From Betaproteobacteria bacterium (lineage in GTDB: Bacteria; Pseudomonadota; Gammaproteobacteria; Burkholderiales; Burkholderiaceae), in assembly GCA_009921765.1 (NCBI GenBank), contig RFXC01000174.1:1-9364 (forward strand): a stretch of 9,364 nt of DNA, given 5' to 3'. Shown one piece after another: positions 1 to 7,006 of this stretch. A program made the translations under genes and the position numbers. Within the stretch, counting starts at the first letter, position 1. Each line of letters opens with the position of its first letter. The notes beneath the pieces were generated by a model that was not told the origin of the DNA, did not search any database, and saw nothing but the letters and a program-made list of their open reading frames with translations.

Positions 1-305
1 AAAAAATCGATCACAAACTCAAGTGACCGGTAGAGGCGGACCGACGAACCGAGGGCCAAACCCAGAGGGACGCACACACCCACTGCAATGACGAAGGCAA
101 GCAGAGTTCGCCGAATGGTAATGAGCGTATCGCCAACCAGAGCCCCGCCGACAAACCCCTGCCAGATGGCAAGCCCGGACGCCTGCGGCGAAGGCAGAAG
201 CACCGGATCAACCAGCTCGAGCGCTGCGATCAGCGCCCACAAAGCGATGAAACCCACCGCGCCCACGGCGGGCGTGAGCGCGGAGACGAAACGGGCACCT
301 GACAT
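1..305 (-). CDS. ABC transporter permease, SsuC/TauC-like (partial, N-terminal part)
   Basis: This is an inner-membrane permease of a binding-protein-dependent ABC importer. Only about 101 N-terminal residues are present, and the reading frame is open to the left edge of the window. The visible part starts MSGARFVSALTP and has a first hydrophobic segment at about residues 9-31. It then has the short DPVLLPSPQASG stretch, typical of the loop before the core domain of nitrate/sulfonate/taurine-type permeases. A second hydrophobic segment (TLLAFVIAVGVCVPLGLALG) follows, ending in a RLYRSLEFVIDF region. The start ATG lies 47 bp downstream of the substrate-binding protein's stop codon on the same strand, so the two genes are very probably co-transcribed. 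I see no good Shine-Dalgarno sequence in front of it. The ATPase subunit is expected beyond the left edge. The substrate cannot be read from this fragment. Confidence 0.88.
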   Translation of the reverse strand, partial: MSGARFVSALTPAVGAVGFIALWALIAALELVDPVLLPSPQASGLAIWQGFVGGALVGDTLITIRRTLLAFVIAVGVCVPLGLALGSSVRLYRSLEFVIDF

Positions 306-352
306 TGCAATGGCCTGGGCGGGGGTTGTCGGGAGGACGGACGTGTGACGAA

Positions 353-1342
353 TCAGAACGTCTTCAGCATCGGCCGGACATCAACCTTGGTCTTGACCAG
401 ACCATAGGCGGTTGCCTGATCCACCAGGTTCTGGAGATCCGCGATTTCAGAGGGCTTCAGGTCCTTCACCATGTTGTAGTAGGAGAGCGGCACGGTTGCC
501 GAAATGCTGGGCGATACGTTCATGTGGCTCGCAAGCAGATCACGCGCCTTGGGATCGTTGTTGCCGTCATGGAGCGCTTTGGCCCAGGCACGCGCCAGAC
601 GCTCGGCCACCTGCGGCCGCTCTTTCAGGAACTTCACGCTCATCACGCCGCCGGCCAGCACAGCGCAGGCATCGTTGCGGCCCAGCATGTATTTGGCGAT
701 CAGACCCACCTCAAGACGGCGCGCGAGCCCCTGCGACACCATCATGCTGGTGATGGGCTCGAGCGTGTAACCGGCATCGAACTGCCCGCCCTTGATGGCG
801 CCCATGTGAACGGCCATCTGCTGTTCCTGCATGGAGTAGTCTTTTTCATCGAGACCGACCGCCTTCAGAACCCCTTTGGCAACAAACAGGTTGCCGGGTC
901 CGGGGGCGGAGAAAATACGCTTGCCTTTCAGTTCTTCAAGCTTGGTGATTTTGCTGTCAGGCGGCACCACGTAGGACTCGACCTGGTATTTCTCATTCTG
1001 GCAGTTGATCGAGAAATACTGCAGCGTATTCGGGCGGATGGCGTTGATGTTCACGCCTTCAACCGACAACAGGTTCGAGGCGGTATCGAGATCGCCCTTC
1101 ACCAGCCCCTGAACGATCAGCGGATGGTTGGCAAGCGGAATACCCTCGACCTCAAGATTCTCGGCAGCGAAATAGCCCCGTTCGCGTGCGATGAAGTAGG
1201 GCATGGCCGACGACGCAATGAACAACCCCATCGTGACCTTGTCACGGGTTTGGGCATCGGCCGCGCGCGGCGCGAGCGATGATCCGGCGGTGATCGCGAG
1301 GCCGATGGCCAGCGCTGTGAGCTTGCGGGACGAGGCGAACAT
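353..1342 (-). CDS. ABC transporter substrate-binding protein, NMT1/TauA/SsuA type
   Basis: This 329-residue periplasmic solute-binding protein captures a small molecule for the adjacent permease. Residues 1-30 form a Sec signal peptide: charged start MFASSRK, hydrophobic core LTALAIGLAITAG, and a likely cut after ADA30. There is no lipobox cysteine, so the protein should be soluble in the periplasm. The mature part has the family layout: VTMGLFIASSAMPYFIARERGYF, then a GLVKGDLD segment, then KITKLEELKGKRIFSAPG beginning the second lobe. Near residues 180-190, FDAGYTLEPI is the usual hinge/ligand region. The start is well supported: GGAGGA at 1351-1356 lies 8 nt upstream of the ATG. The gene is divergent from the molybdenum-hydroxylase gene, so the transported compound is plausibly the substrate of the pathway encoded here. 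Family members bind very different ligands (taurine, sulfonates, pyrimidine precursors, aromatic acids), so the ligand is unknown. Confidence 0.93.
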   Translation of the reverse strand: MFASSRKLTALAIGLAITAGSSLAPRAADAQTRDKVTMGLFIASSAMPYFIARERGYFAAENLEVEGIPLANHPLIVQGLVKGDLDTASNLLSVEGVNINAIRPNTLQYFSINCQNEKYQVESYVVPPDSKITKLEELKGKRIFSAPGPGNLFVAKGVLKAVGLDEKDYSMQEQQMAVHMGAIKGGQFDAGYTLEPITSMMVSQGLARRLEVGLIAKYMLGRNDACAVLAGGVMSVKFLKERPQVAERLARAWAKALHDGNNDPKARDLLASHMNVSPSISATVPLSYYNMVKDLKPSEIADLQNLVDQATAYGLVKTKVDVRPMLKTF

Positions 1343-1350
1343 GGATGAAA

Positions 1351-1356
1351 TCCTCC
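1351..1356 (-). promoter_or_regulatory. Shine-Dalgarno of the substrate-binding protein gene
   Basis: The minus strand reads GGAGGA, 8 nt before the ATG at 1342. It is the strongest ribosome-binding site in the window and fixes that start. Confidence 0.85.
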
Positions 1357-1370
1357 GATGTCAGGTGGAC

Positions 1371-1419
1371 AAAAACTTGCAGCCGCGCACACTCGCACGA
1401 GGGTCCGTGCGCGGTCAAG
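1371..1419 (-). terminator. Terminator-like hairpin with T-run in the transporter operon leader
   Basis: On the minus strand, CTTG, one unpaired A and CCGCGCAC are followed by a 16-nt loop, then GTGCGCGG, ctg, CAAG and TTTTT. The 8-bp inner stem pairs 1383-1390 with 1407-1414 perfectly. The 4-bp outer stem pairs 1376-1379 with 1416-1419 across a small internal loop. Five T residues (1371-1375) follow immediately. This is the form of an intrinsic terminator, but it lies 29-77 nt upstream of the substrate-binding protein's start. It could therefore be an attenuator in its leader or a stop for transcripts arriving from upstream. The stem is imperfect and the T-run short, so efficiency is uncertain. 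Confidence 0.4.
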
Positions 1420-1471
1420 AACTTCATGCATCAACCCGAAATTGCGGCAGGGTCTTTTGCCAAGCAGTGCA

Positions 1472-1489
1472 CCCGAGTCTACACTCGGG
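1472..1489. promoter_or_regulatory. Perfect 18-bp palindromic element (candidate operator)
   Basis: CCCGAGT, a 4-nt spacer CTAC, and ACTCGGG form a perfect 7+4+7 inverted repeat. It lies near the middle of the divergent region, 130 bp from the transporter start and about 220 bp from the hydroxylase start. This is the usual shape of a binding site for a dimeric transcription factor. No regulator gene is visible in the window, so the family of the protein is unknown. As RNA it would form only a short tetraloop hairpin without a T-run. Confidence 0.4.
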
Positions 1490-1537
1490 ATCGAGCGACA
1501 CGCAGGATCGTCAAGCAATTCACGGGCCGGTTCAATC

Positions 1538-1553
1538 TGGCGGGAATTCTGCT
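1538..1553 (+). promoter_or_regulatory. Weak sigma-54-type promoter candidate
   Basis: TGGCGGGAATTCTGCT has the invariant GG (1539-1540) and GC (1551-1552) of a -24/-12 promoter with exactly 10 nt between them. It matches 9 of the 12 defined positions of TGGCACG-N4-TTGCW. It would start transcription near 1563, at the first arm of the repeat array. In GC-rich DNA the GG-N10-GC pattern occurs often by chance, so this is only a candidate. Confidence 0.2.
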
Positions 1554-1562
1554 TCATGTATA

Positions 1563-1655
1563 CCGACTGGCGTTCGTTTATGGGTCTGATGCACCGCAAA
1601 CGAACGCCGGTCGGGCCTGCTGCCGCCCCGACCGGCGCGGCTTGCACCAGTCGGG
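1563..1655 (+). repeat. Array of four alternating inverted elements (possible alternative hairpins)
   Basis: Four copies of a CCGACYGG-type element lie in alternating orientation upstream of the molybdenum-hydroxylase gene. Arm A (1563-1579, CCGACTGGCGTTCGTTT) pairs with arm B (1598-1614, AAACGAACGCCGGTCGG) over 17 bp; the single exception would be a G-U pair in RNA. Arm B also pairs with arm C: 1605-1615 (CGCCGGTCGGG) and 1627-1637 (CCCGACCGGCG) are a perfect 11-bp inverted repeat with an 11-nt loop. Arm C pairs with arm D (1647-1655, CCAGTCGGG) with one mismatch, and D is also a perfect 8-bp complement of the start of A. In RNA, A:B plus C:D and B:C would be mutually exclusive folds. In DNA, B, C and D are centred 21 and 19 bp apart, about two helical turns. 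No T-run follows any arm. Confidence 0.65.
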
Positions 1656-1696
1656 AGCAAACAGTTCCGGTTTTGTTGCAGCGTTGTTCAGACATT

Positions 1697-1700
1697 GGAG
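1697..1700 (+). promoter_or_regulatory. Shine-Dalgarno that decides the molybdenum-hydroxylase start
   Basis: GGAG lies 6 nt before the ATG at 1707. The only other in-frame start nearby is a TTG at 1695. Its own codons overlap this GGAG and it has no equally good site in front of it, so the ATG is preferred. Confidence 0.65.
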
Positions 1701-1706
1701 TCCGGC

Positions 1707-4109
1707 ATGCACCCAGAAGGAATCGGCGCGTCAGTCCTGCGCCGCGAAGATCGGCGCTTTCTTACCGGCCGCGGCCAGTACGTTTCCGACCTGTCTTTTC
1801 ACGACGAACTCCACTGTGCCTTCGTGCGTTCGCCGCACGCGCACGCGAACATCCGCTCGATCGACACCACCGAGGCGCAGGCCTGCGCGGGCGTGGTGGC
1901 GGTCTACACGGGCGCCGACATGGCGGCTGACCGCGTCGGCACCATGATTCCGCTGTGGCGCATTCCCGGCGTGGCCGGCAGCGTCATGAAGGAGCCGCCC
2001 CGTTGGGGGCTGTCGCGTGGCACGGCCCGTCATGTGGGCGAGGCGGTGGCCATGGTGGTGGCGGCCACCCGCAATCAGGCGCTGGACGCCGCCGAAAAGG
2101 TTGCCATTGACTGGGAGCCGCTGCCTGCGGTCGCCGATGTTCGCGATGCGGCGGCGGCCGGGGCCGTGCAGCTCCATCCCGAGGCGCCGGGCAATGTCTG
2201 CGTACAGTTCGAGCGGGGCACCCGCGCGCCGGTCGACGAAGCCTTCGCTCGTGCCACCCACAAGGTGGCGGTCGATATCGTTAACCATCGAATCATCTGC
2301 GCGGCGATGGAGCCGCGGGCGGTCATCGCCCAGGCCTCGCCCACCCGCGGGCTGGACGGGCACGCGGTCACGATCTGGACGGCCAGCCAGGTGCCTCACC
2401 ACATTCGGAAATTCGTCGCCGAACAGCTTGATCTCCCCGAAAACGCGGTCCGCGTGATTGCACCCGACGTGGGTGGCGGCTTCGGCACCAAGGGCAAGCA
2501 CTATCCCGAAGAGATCGTTCTCGCATGGGCAGCGCGCAAGCTCGAGCGCCCACTCAAGTGGGTCTCCACCCGAAGCGAAGCCTTCGTGAGCGACTACCAC
2601 GCCCGCGACCATGTCACCCGGGCCGAGCTCGCTCTCGATGCCGACGGACGGTTCCTCGGCTTGCGGGTCTCCACTCTCGCCGCTGTGGGCGCCTATGTCT
2701 CCACTGTGGGTGCTGCAGTGCCCACCACGGTCTACACCGCGGTGCTGTCAGGTCCCTATCGCATTCCGGCGATTCACGCTGAAGTGCGTGCCATGTTCAC
2801 CAACACCGTGCCGACCGACGCCTACCGCGGTGCCGGCCGCCCCGAAGCATGCTTCGTGCTTGAACGTCTGGTGGAAGAGGCCGCGCGCACGCTGCGGATC
2901 GATCGGATGGAGCTTCGCCGGCGCAATTTCATTCCCGCCGCAGCCATGCCCTACTCCACCCCGGTCGGCCCCACCTACGACACCGGCGATTTCGTTCGCC
3001 TGTTCGACCGTGTGCTGGTCCTTGCCGACTACGCCGGGTTCGAGAAGCGCCGGCGTGAAGCCGAAGCCCGCGGCCGAATCCGCGGATTCGGCATTTGCTA
3101 TTTCGTCGAGAGCTCAGGCGTGGCCCCTTCCAAATACGCCGGCATGTTCGGCGCACGCGCAGGCTTTTTCGATTCAGCCGATATCCGGGTGGGCTGCGAC
3201 GGAAGCCTTCTGGTGATGTGCGGCACGCACAGCCATGGCCAGGCGCACGCCACCACCTTTGCGCAGGTGCTTGCCGATCGGATCGGCGTGCCGCTATCCA
3301 TGATCGAACTGGTGGAAGGCGACACCGGCCGCGTCCCTTACGGCACGGGCACCTTCGGATCGCGCTCCATGGTCATCGCCGGCTCGGCCATCACCATGGC
3401 CGCCGACAAGCTGCTTGCCAAAGCGAAGAAGCTTGCCGCGCATTTATTGGAGGCGGCCGAAGCCGACGTGGAGCATCGCGTGGTCGACGGCCAGGGAGAA
3501 TTCCGGGTAGCCGGTACGGATTCGGTGATTGGCTGGGCCGATGTCGCGCGCGCGGTCACCTATGCCCACAACCTTCCGGCAGGCATGGAGCCGGTGCTGC
3601 ATTCCAATGCCTTCTTCGATCCCCCCAACCTCACCTGGTCGAACGGCGCGCAGGCCTGCGAAGTCGAGATTGATCCTGCCACCGGCATGACCACACTCGT
3701 GTCGTACGTGGTGGTCGACGACATCGGCACCGTTATCAACCCCGTGGTGGTCGAAGGTCAGGTGCATGGCGCCATTGCGCAGGGCATCGGACAGGCCATG
3801 TTCGAACAGGCCGTGTATGACCGCGAAACAGGTCAGCTCTACACCGGCTCATTTATGGACTACGCCATGCCGCGTGCCGATGTGCTGCCCGATTTCATTT
3901 CCGAAACCGACGAATCCCAACCCTGCACACACAACCCGCTTGGCGTCAAGGGCTGCGGCGAATCGGGCACCATCGGTGCACCAGCGGCCATTACCAGCGC
4001 CATGCACGACGCGCTGGCCCCGCTGGGGGTACGCAATCTGGAAATGCCCTTCACGCCTGAAAAGGTCTGGCGTGCGCTTCGCGAGGCTCGCCTCCCGAAG
4101 GCCGCCTGA
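1707..4109 (+). CDS. Xanthine dehydrogenase-family molybdenum hydroxylase, molybdopterin-binding (large) subunit
   Basis: This 800-residue large subunit (CoxL/XdhB-like) carries the molybdenum-cytosine-dinucleotide-type cofactor. In this family it hydroxylates a carbon of an N-heterocycle, aldehyde or related substrate using water. The N-terminal a/b hammerhead-type domain starts [17 protein letters not shown] and includes [12 protein letters not shown]. Cofactor-domain motifs follow: [10 protein letters not shown] at about residues 255-263, [10 protein letters not shown] at 372-381, [12 protein letters not shown] at 506-517, and [13 protein letters not shown] at 747-759. Glu752 of the last motif is the probable catalytic base. 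The AYRGAGR loop, in place of AYRCSFR, argues against a true aerobic CO dehydrogenase. Length is normal for the family. The TGA stop overlaps the next gene's ATG by one base, so the two are co-transcribed and likely translationally coupled. No FAD (CoxM-like) or 2Fe-2S (CoxS-like) subunit is adjacent, so electron-transfer partners must be encoded elsewhere. Substrate unknown. Confidence 0.95.
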   Translation: MHPEGIGASVLRREDRRFLTGRGQYVSDLSFHDELHCAFVRSPHAHANIRSIDTTEAQACAGVVAVYTGADMAADRVGTMIPLWRIPGVAGSVMKEPPRWGLSRGTARHVGEAVAMVVAATRNQALDAAEKVAIDWEPLPAVADVRDAAAAGAVQLHPEAPGNVCVQFERGTRAPVDEAFARATHKVAVDIVNHRIICAAMEPRAVIAQASPTRGLDGHAVTIWTASQVPHHIRKFVAEQLDLPENAVRVIAPDVGGGFGTKGKHYPEEIVLAWAARKLERPLKWVSTRSEAFVSDYHARDHVTRAELALDADGRFLGLRVSTLAAVGAYVSTVGAAVPTTVYTAVLSGPYRIPAIHAEVRAMFTNTVPTDAYRGAGRPEACFVLERLVEEAARTLRIDRMELRRRNFIPAAAMPYSTPVGPTYDTGDFVRLFDRVLVLADYAGFEKRRREAEARGRIRGFGICYFVESSGVAPSKYAGMFGARAGFFDSADIRVGCDGSLLVMCGTHSHGQAHATTFAQVLADRIGVPLSMIELVEGDTGRVPYGTGTFGSRSMVIAGSAITMAADKLLAKAKKLAAHLLEAAEADVEHRVVDGQGEFRVAGTDSVIGWADVARAVTYAHNLPAGMEPVLHSNAFFDPPNLTWSNGAQACEVEIDPATGMTTLVSYVVVDDIGTVINPVVVEGQVHGAIAQGIGQAMFEQAVYDRETGQLYTGSFMDYAMPRADVLPDFISETDESQPCTHNPLGVKGCGESGTIGAPAAITSAMHDALAPLGVRNLEMPFTPEKVWRALREARLPKAA

Positions 4110-5530
4110 TGAGCCCGGCGGCCGATGAGCATGCGCACCTGCGCGCAGAGGTGGCCGAGCGCCTTGCGGAGCTCAGCCGCTGGGCAGCGGGCCTGCGCCC
4201 CGAGCAGTTGCCGCCGCGGGTGTTGTCGCAAGCGGTCCTGATTCTGGGGGACAACATCGCCGCCATGCTGTCGGCGGCCGACGAGCCAGAGCTTCGCGCC
4301 TATCACGAGCAGTTGCTCGCAGCGGGGAGCGCAGGCGAGGCCACACTCTTTACGCGCGGTGCACCGCGGGTGACCCTGACTGACGCGGCAGTGGGTAACG
4401 GGCTCGCCAGCACCTGGAACGAACTCGACGACGGTTACACCCGCACCGCGGTGCATCCCGGTGCGCTCAGCCAGCCGCTCATCCTTGCCGCGGCCGAGGC
4501 TGGCCGACTGCCTCTGTCGGCGATGCTGCGTGCCACCATCGGCGCCTACGAAATCGGTACCCGCTTTGCGCGCGCCTGGCACGGCACACTGCCGCGCCTG
4601 CATCCGCACGGCGTCTGGAACACGGTCTGCGCGGCGGCGGGACTGGCGCTCATCCGCAATTACAGCGCAGAGCAATTGCACCGTACCCTCACGACCGCAG
4701 CCAGCATGGCCTCGCCCGGGCCCTACAGTCATCCGATCGAAGGTGCGCTGGTGCGAAACGCATGGCCTGCGGCCGGGTCATGGTTGGCGATCTTCGCCTG
4801 TGACCTGGCACGGATCGGTATCGCGGGCACGCCGGGCGGACCGTATGACATCTTCACGCGGGGACTGGGCGCCTCGGTGCGCGCCGACGAACTGGTGGTC
4901 GGACTGGGTTCCGAGTGGACCACCTGTGATGGCTATCACAAGCTCTATGGTGCCTGTCACCATTCGCACGCAGCCATGGAGGCGATCGAGTCGATCTTCA
5001 CCCGCCGGCCCGAACTGCGCGGCGGCGCTCGCGTACGCGAGGTCACGGTGGAGGGCTCCGCCATGGCCATGAACTTCAGCAACGCAGCCCCCGACACCAC
5101 GCTGGGCGCCAAGTTCTCGATTCCACACGCCATCGCCGCCACGCTCGCGCACGGCGCGGCGGCTCCCGACAACTTCCTCGATGCGAGCCTGCGCGATCCT
5201 GCTGTTCTCGCGCTCCGGCCGCGCGTCCGCCTGTCGCTCTTGCCCGACGTGAAGCCCTGGCCGCTTGACCGACCCGCGAGGGTCACGCTTGAACTCGACG
5301 ATGGCGAACGTCTCACCGAATTCTGTGAGGCCGCGCTCGGCAGCCCGGCGCGGCCGCTGGAGGCCGACCGGGTGCTCACCAAAATTCGCGACCTGTCGTC
5401 GCACGACGCACCCGGCCTCGAGCCCGCAGTGGTTGCCCTGCGCGAGCATGTCGCGGGCGGGGGATTGCCCGATGCGTCACCCGCGTCAACAACCGACCGC
5501 TGGATCGCCAGTTTTTTCGCGGGGCAATAG
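4109..5530 (+). CDS. MmgE/PrpD family protein
   Basis: This 473-residue cytoplasmic protein belongs to the MmgE/PrpD fold family. Known members are 2-methylcitrate dehydratase (PrpD), cis-aconitate decarboxylase and iminodisuccinate epimerase; all act on di- or tricarboxylic acids. The N-terminal helical domain has [11 protein letters not shown], then [14 protein letters not shown] and VHPG (His116), then [10 protein letters not shown] (His165/His167). The C-terminal domain opens near [14 protein letters not shown]: Lys278, Cys283 and the following histidines correspond to the K-x-Y-P-x-C-x-x-x-H type active-site segment, here with Gly in place of the usual Pro. The ATG overlaps the preceding stop (TGATG), and GAAGG at 4097-4101 gives a Shine-Dalgarno 7 nt upstream. 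Coupling to a molybdenum hydroxylase suggests that it processes an acid formed in the same pathway. The exact reaction (hydration, dehydration, decarboxylation or epimerisation) cannot be assigned. Confidence 0.92.
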   Translation: MSPAADEHAHLRAEVAERLAELSRWAAGLRPEQLPPRVLSQAVLILGDNIAAMLSAADEPELRAYHEQLLAAGSAGEATLFTRGAPRVTLTDAAVGNGLASTWNELDDGYTRTAVHPGALSQPLILAAAEAGRLPLSAMLRATIGAYEIGTRFARAWHGTLPRLHPHGVWNTVCAAAGLALIRNYSAEQLHRTLTTAASMASPGPYSHPIEGALVRNAWPAAGSWLAIFACDLARIGIAGTPGGPYDIFTRGLGASVRADELVVGLGSEWTTCDGYHKLYGACHHSHAAMEAIESIFTRRPELRGGARVREVTVEGSAMAMNFSNAAPDTTLGAKFSIPHAIAATLAHGAAAPDNFLDASLRDPAVLALRPRVRLSLLPDVKPWPLDRPARVTLELDDGERLTEFCEAALGSPARPLEADRVLTKIRDLSSHDAPGLEPAVVALREHVAGGGLPDASPASTTDRWIASFFAGQ

Positions 5531-5566
5531 GCCCGGTCACCGGCCAGGATGGCGCATCAGGCGCCG
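5530..5566. terminator. Possible weak hairpins in the convergent gap
   Basis: The 51-bp gap between the two convergent genes holds two short GC-rich hairpins. GGCC-c-GG, loop TCA, CC-GGCC spans 5530-5545. GGCGC, loop ATCAG, GCGCC spans 5551-5565. Either could help to stop transcription from both sides, but neither is followed by a T-run on either strand, so this is a weak call. Confidence 0.25.
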
Positions 5567-5581
5567 CAACACAATCGCCGC

Positions 5582-7006
5582 TCAGAGCGTGGGCCAGCGT
5601 TCGTGCCAGGGCTCTGCCCGCTCCCACTGCGCGGCAAGCGCCCAGAGGCGCGCATCGTCGGCCCACCGGCCCACCAGCTGAAGCCCATTGGGCAGCCCCG
5701 CTGCAGACTGTCCGCAGGGCAGCGCCATGGCGGGCAGACCCGCTGCGTTGACAAAGCCCGTGAACACCGCATGCCCGCGCGGTCCCACCCGCTGCCCGGC
5801 AATCGAATCCGGGAAATCATGTTCGACCGGCCAGGGCCAGGCGGCGGTAGCGGGCGTGAGCAGTACGTCATGGTGCGACAGACATTCACCGAGCATTTGC
5901 CTGAGCCTGTGCATCGATTCGAGCAGGGCCACGACCGCCGTACCCGGCAATGCTGCACCGGCATCGGCGTTGGCCTGCGCAACCGGAGACAGGAGCGCCC
6001 GATCCGCCGAGCGGGCCTGCAGCATGCGGGCCAGTCCGCACTGGGACAGCTGCATCCAGCGTTCATTGATCTCGTCGGCAATTTCCCAGTGGCGGGCACG
6101 CTCAACCCGATGACCCAGCAACGCGAACCGGCCAGCGGCGCGCTCGACCTGCGCCGCGATCACGGGATCAACCGGCGCGCGACCAAAGGTGGGAATATGC
6201 AAAATGCGCAGGAGCCCCGGATCCGTCAACGGCTCGATCGGGCGATTGACGAAGGCCTGGGACTGCGGATCGTTCGGGTGGGGTGTGGCGAGCGCACGAG
6301 CCAGCAACATCACATCGGCAACCGTACGCCCGATCGGCCCGCAAACCTCGTAGTGGAGAAACAGCGGCGCAAGTCCTCCCGCCCGGGCCAGTCGTCCCAC
6401 CGAGGGCTTGTAGCCCACCAGACCGGTATGCGCGGCAGGGCGCCGGGTGGACCCACCGCCATCGGTGCCCAGCGCGAGCGGCCCAAGACCCGCCGCGACT
6501 GCGGCAACCGCTCCCCCGCTCGAGCCGCCTGCAGTGAGCCGGAGATCCCAGGGATTACGTGTGACGCCAAACACCGCATTATCGGTGTGACCCACCATCG
6601 CAAACTCGGAGCAGTTGGATTTGCCCAGAATGACCGCGCCTGCCGCCCGCAGCCGTGCCACCGGCAATTCATCGACAGGCGGAACGTGCTGCGCGAACAC
6701 CGGACTTCCCCAGGTGCAGCGCAGCCCGCCAACCTCCAGGTTGTCCTTGATGGTGAGCGGCACTCCATCGAGCGGGCCCAGTGCGCGTCCCGATCGCCAG
6801 CGCGACGTACTGGCTGCTGCGGCCGCGCGTGCCCCCGCGGCATCGAGCGTGACGATCGCATTGATCCGGGGATTGACGGCAGCCACCCGCTCGAGCACCG
6901 CTTCGAGCACCTCGGAGGGGGTCAGCGCGCCCGCAGAAAACTGCGCACCGAGTGCCTCCGCGCTCAAGCGCCAAGGCGGGTTCAGCATGGCTGCTGGCCC
7001 GGTCAT
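5582..7006 (-). CDS. Amidase (amidase-signature family)
   Basis: This 474-residue amidase-signature hydrolase cleaves a carboxamide or ureido C-N bond through a Ser-cisSer-Lys triad. All three residues are visible: Lys87 in PLTIKDN, cis-Ser162 in TAGGSSGGA, and nucleophile Ser186 in LGTDGGGSTRRPA. Their spacing (75 and 24 residues) equals that of the well-studied fatty acid amide hydrolase triad. The N-terminal SAEALGAQFSAGALTPSEVLEAVLERV and C-terminal GLPNGLQLVGRWADDARL are also typical of the family, and the length is normal. The ATG overlaps the stop of the ring-opening amidohydrolase (ATGA, 4 bp), indicating translational coupling; CAGG lies about 6 nt upstream. A second Met at residue 7 is possible but has no ribosome-binding site. 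By context it probably hydrolyses the ring-opened product. An AtzE-like carboxybiuret hydrolase or a ureidomalonase are the nearest models. The small AtzG partner that AtzE needs is not encoded nearby. Confidence 0.93.
   Translation of the reverse strand: MTGPAAMLNPPWRLSAEALGAQFSAGALTPSEVLEAVLERVAAVNPRINAIVTLDAAGARAAAAASTSRWRSGRALGPLDGVPLTIKDNLEVGGLRCTWGSPVFAQHVPPVDELPVARLRAAGAVILGKSNCSEFAMVGHTDNAVFGVTRNPWDLRLTAGGSSGGAVAAVAAGLGPLALGTDGGGSTRRPAAHTGLVGYKPSVGRLARAGGLAPLFLHYEVCGPIGRTVADVMLLARALATPHPNDPQSQAFVNRPIEPLTDPGLLRILHIPTFGRAPVDPVIAAQVERAAGRFALLGHRVERARHWEIADEINERWMQLSQCGLARMLQARSADRALLSPVAQANADAGAALPGTAVVALLESMHRLRQMLGECLSHHDVLLTPATAAWPWPVEHDFPDSIAGQRVGPRGHAVFTGFVNAAGLPAMALPCGQSAAGLPNGLQLVGRWADDARLWALAAQWERAEPWHERWPTL

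Larger units (their letters stand above)
1343..1706. promoter_or_regulatory. Divergent intergenic regulatory region
   Basis: This 364-bp stretch separates the divergently transcribed transporter operon (minus) and molybdenum-hydroxylase operon (plus). I find no convincing gene in it: the frames that cross it run into flanking genes in the wrong register and resemble no family. It holds several inverted repeats, listed separately: a hairpin with a T-run at 1371-1419, an 18-bp palindrome at 1472-1489, and an array of four alternating short elements at 1563-1655. It must contain at least one promoter for each operon. I could not find a clear sigma-70 promoter on either strand. The only promoter-like pattern worth naming is a weak sigma-54-type one at 1538-1553. 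Confidence 0.8.

Noticed and set aside
305..1282. A 325-codon open frame on the plus strand
   Set aside because: It is antisense to the substrate-binding protein, which has a signal peptide, strong ribosome-binding site and family motifs.
1627..1675. Arm C:D hairpin plus the TTTT at 1671-1674 as an intrinsic terminator
   Set aside because: The T-run starts about 15 nt after the stem and is only four long, so the form is not that of an intrinsic terminator.
1117..1695. A 192-codon minus-strand frame, and plus-strand frames crossing 1203-1947, that might fill the divergent region
   Set aside because: They run into the flanking genes in the wrong frame, disagree with one another and show no recognisable domain.
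1695..1706. TTG at 1695 as start of the molybdenum-hydroxylase gene
   Set aside because: The ATG at 1707 has GGAG at the right distance and gives the usual N-terminus; the TTG codon lies immediately at that ribosome-binding site.
1707..4109. Identification as aerobic carbon monoxide dehydrogenase (CoxL)
   Set aside because: The active-site loop is AYRGAGR rather than the AYRCSFR of true CO dehydrogenases, and no CoxM/CoxS genes are adjacent.
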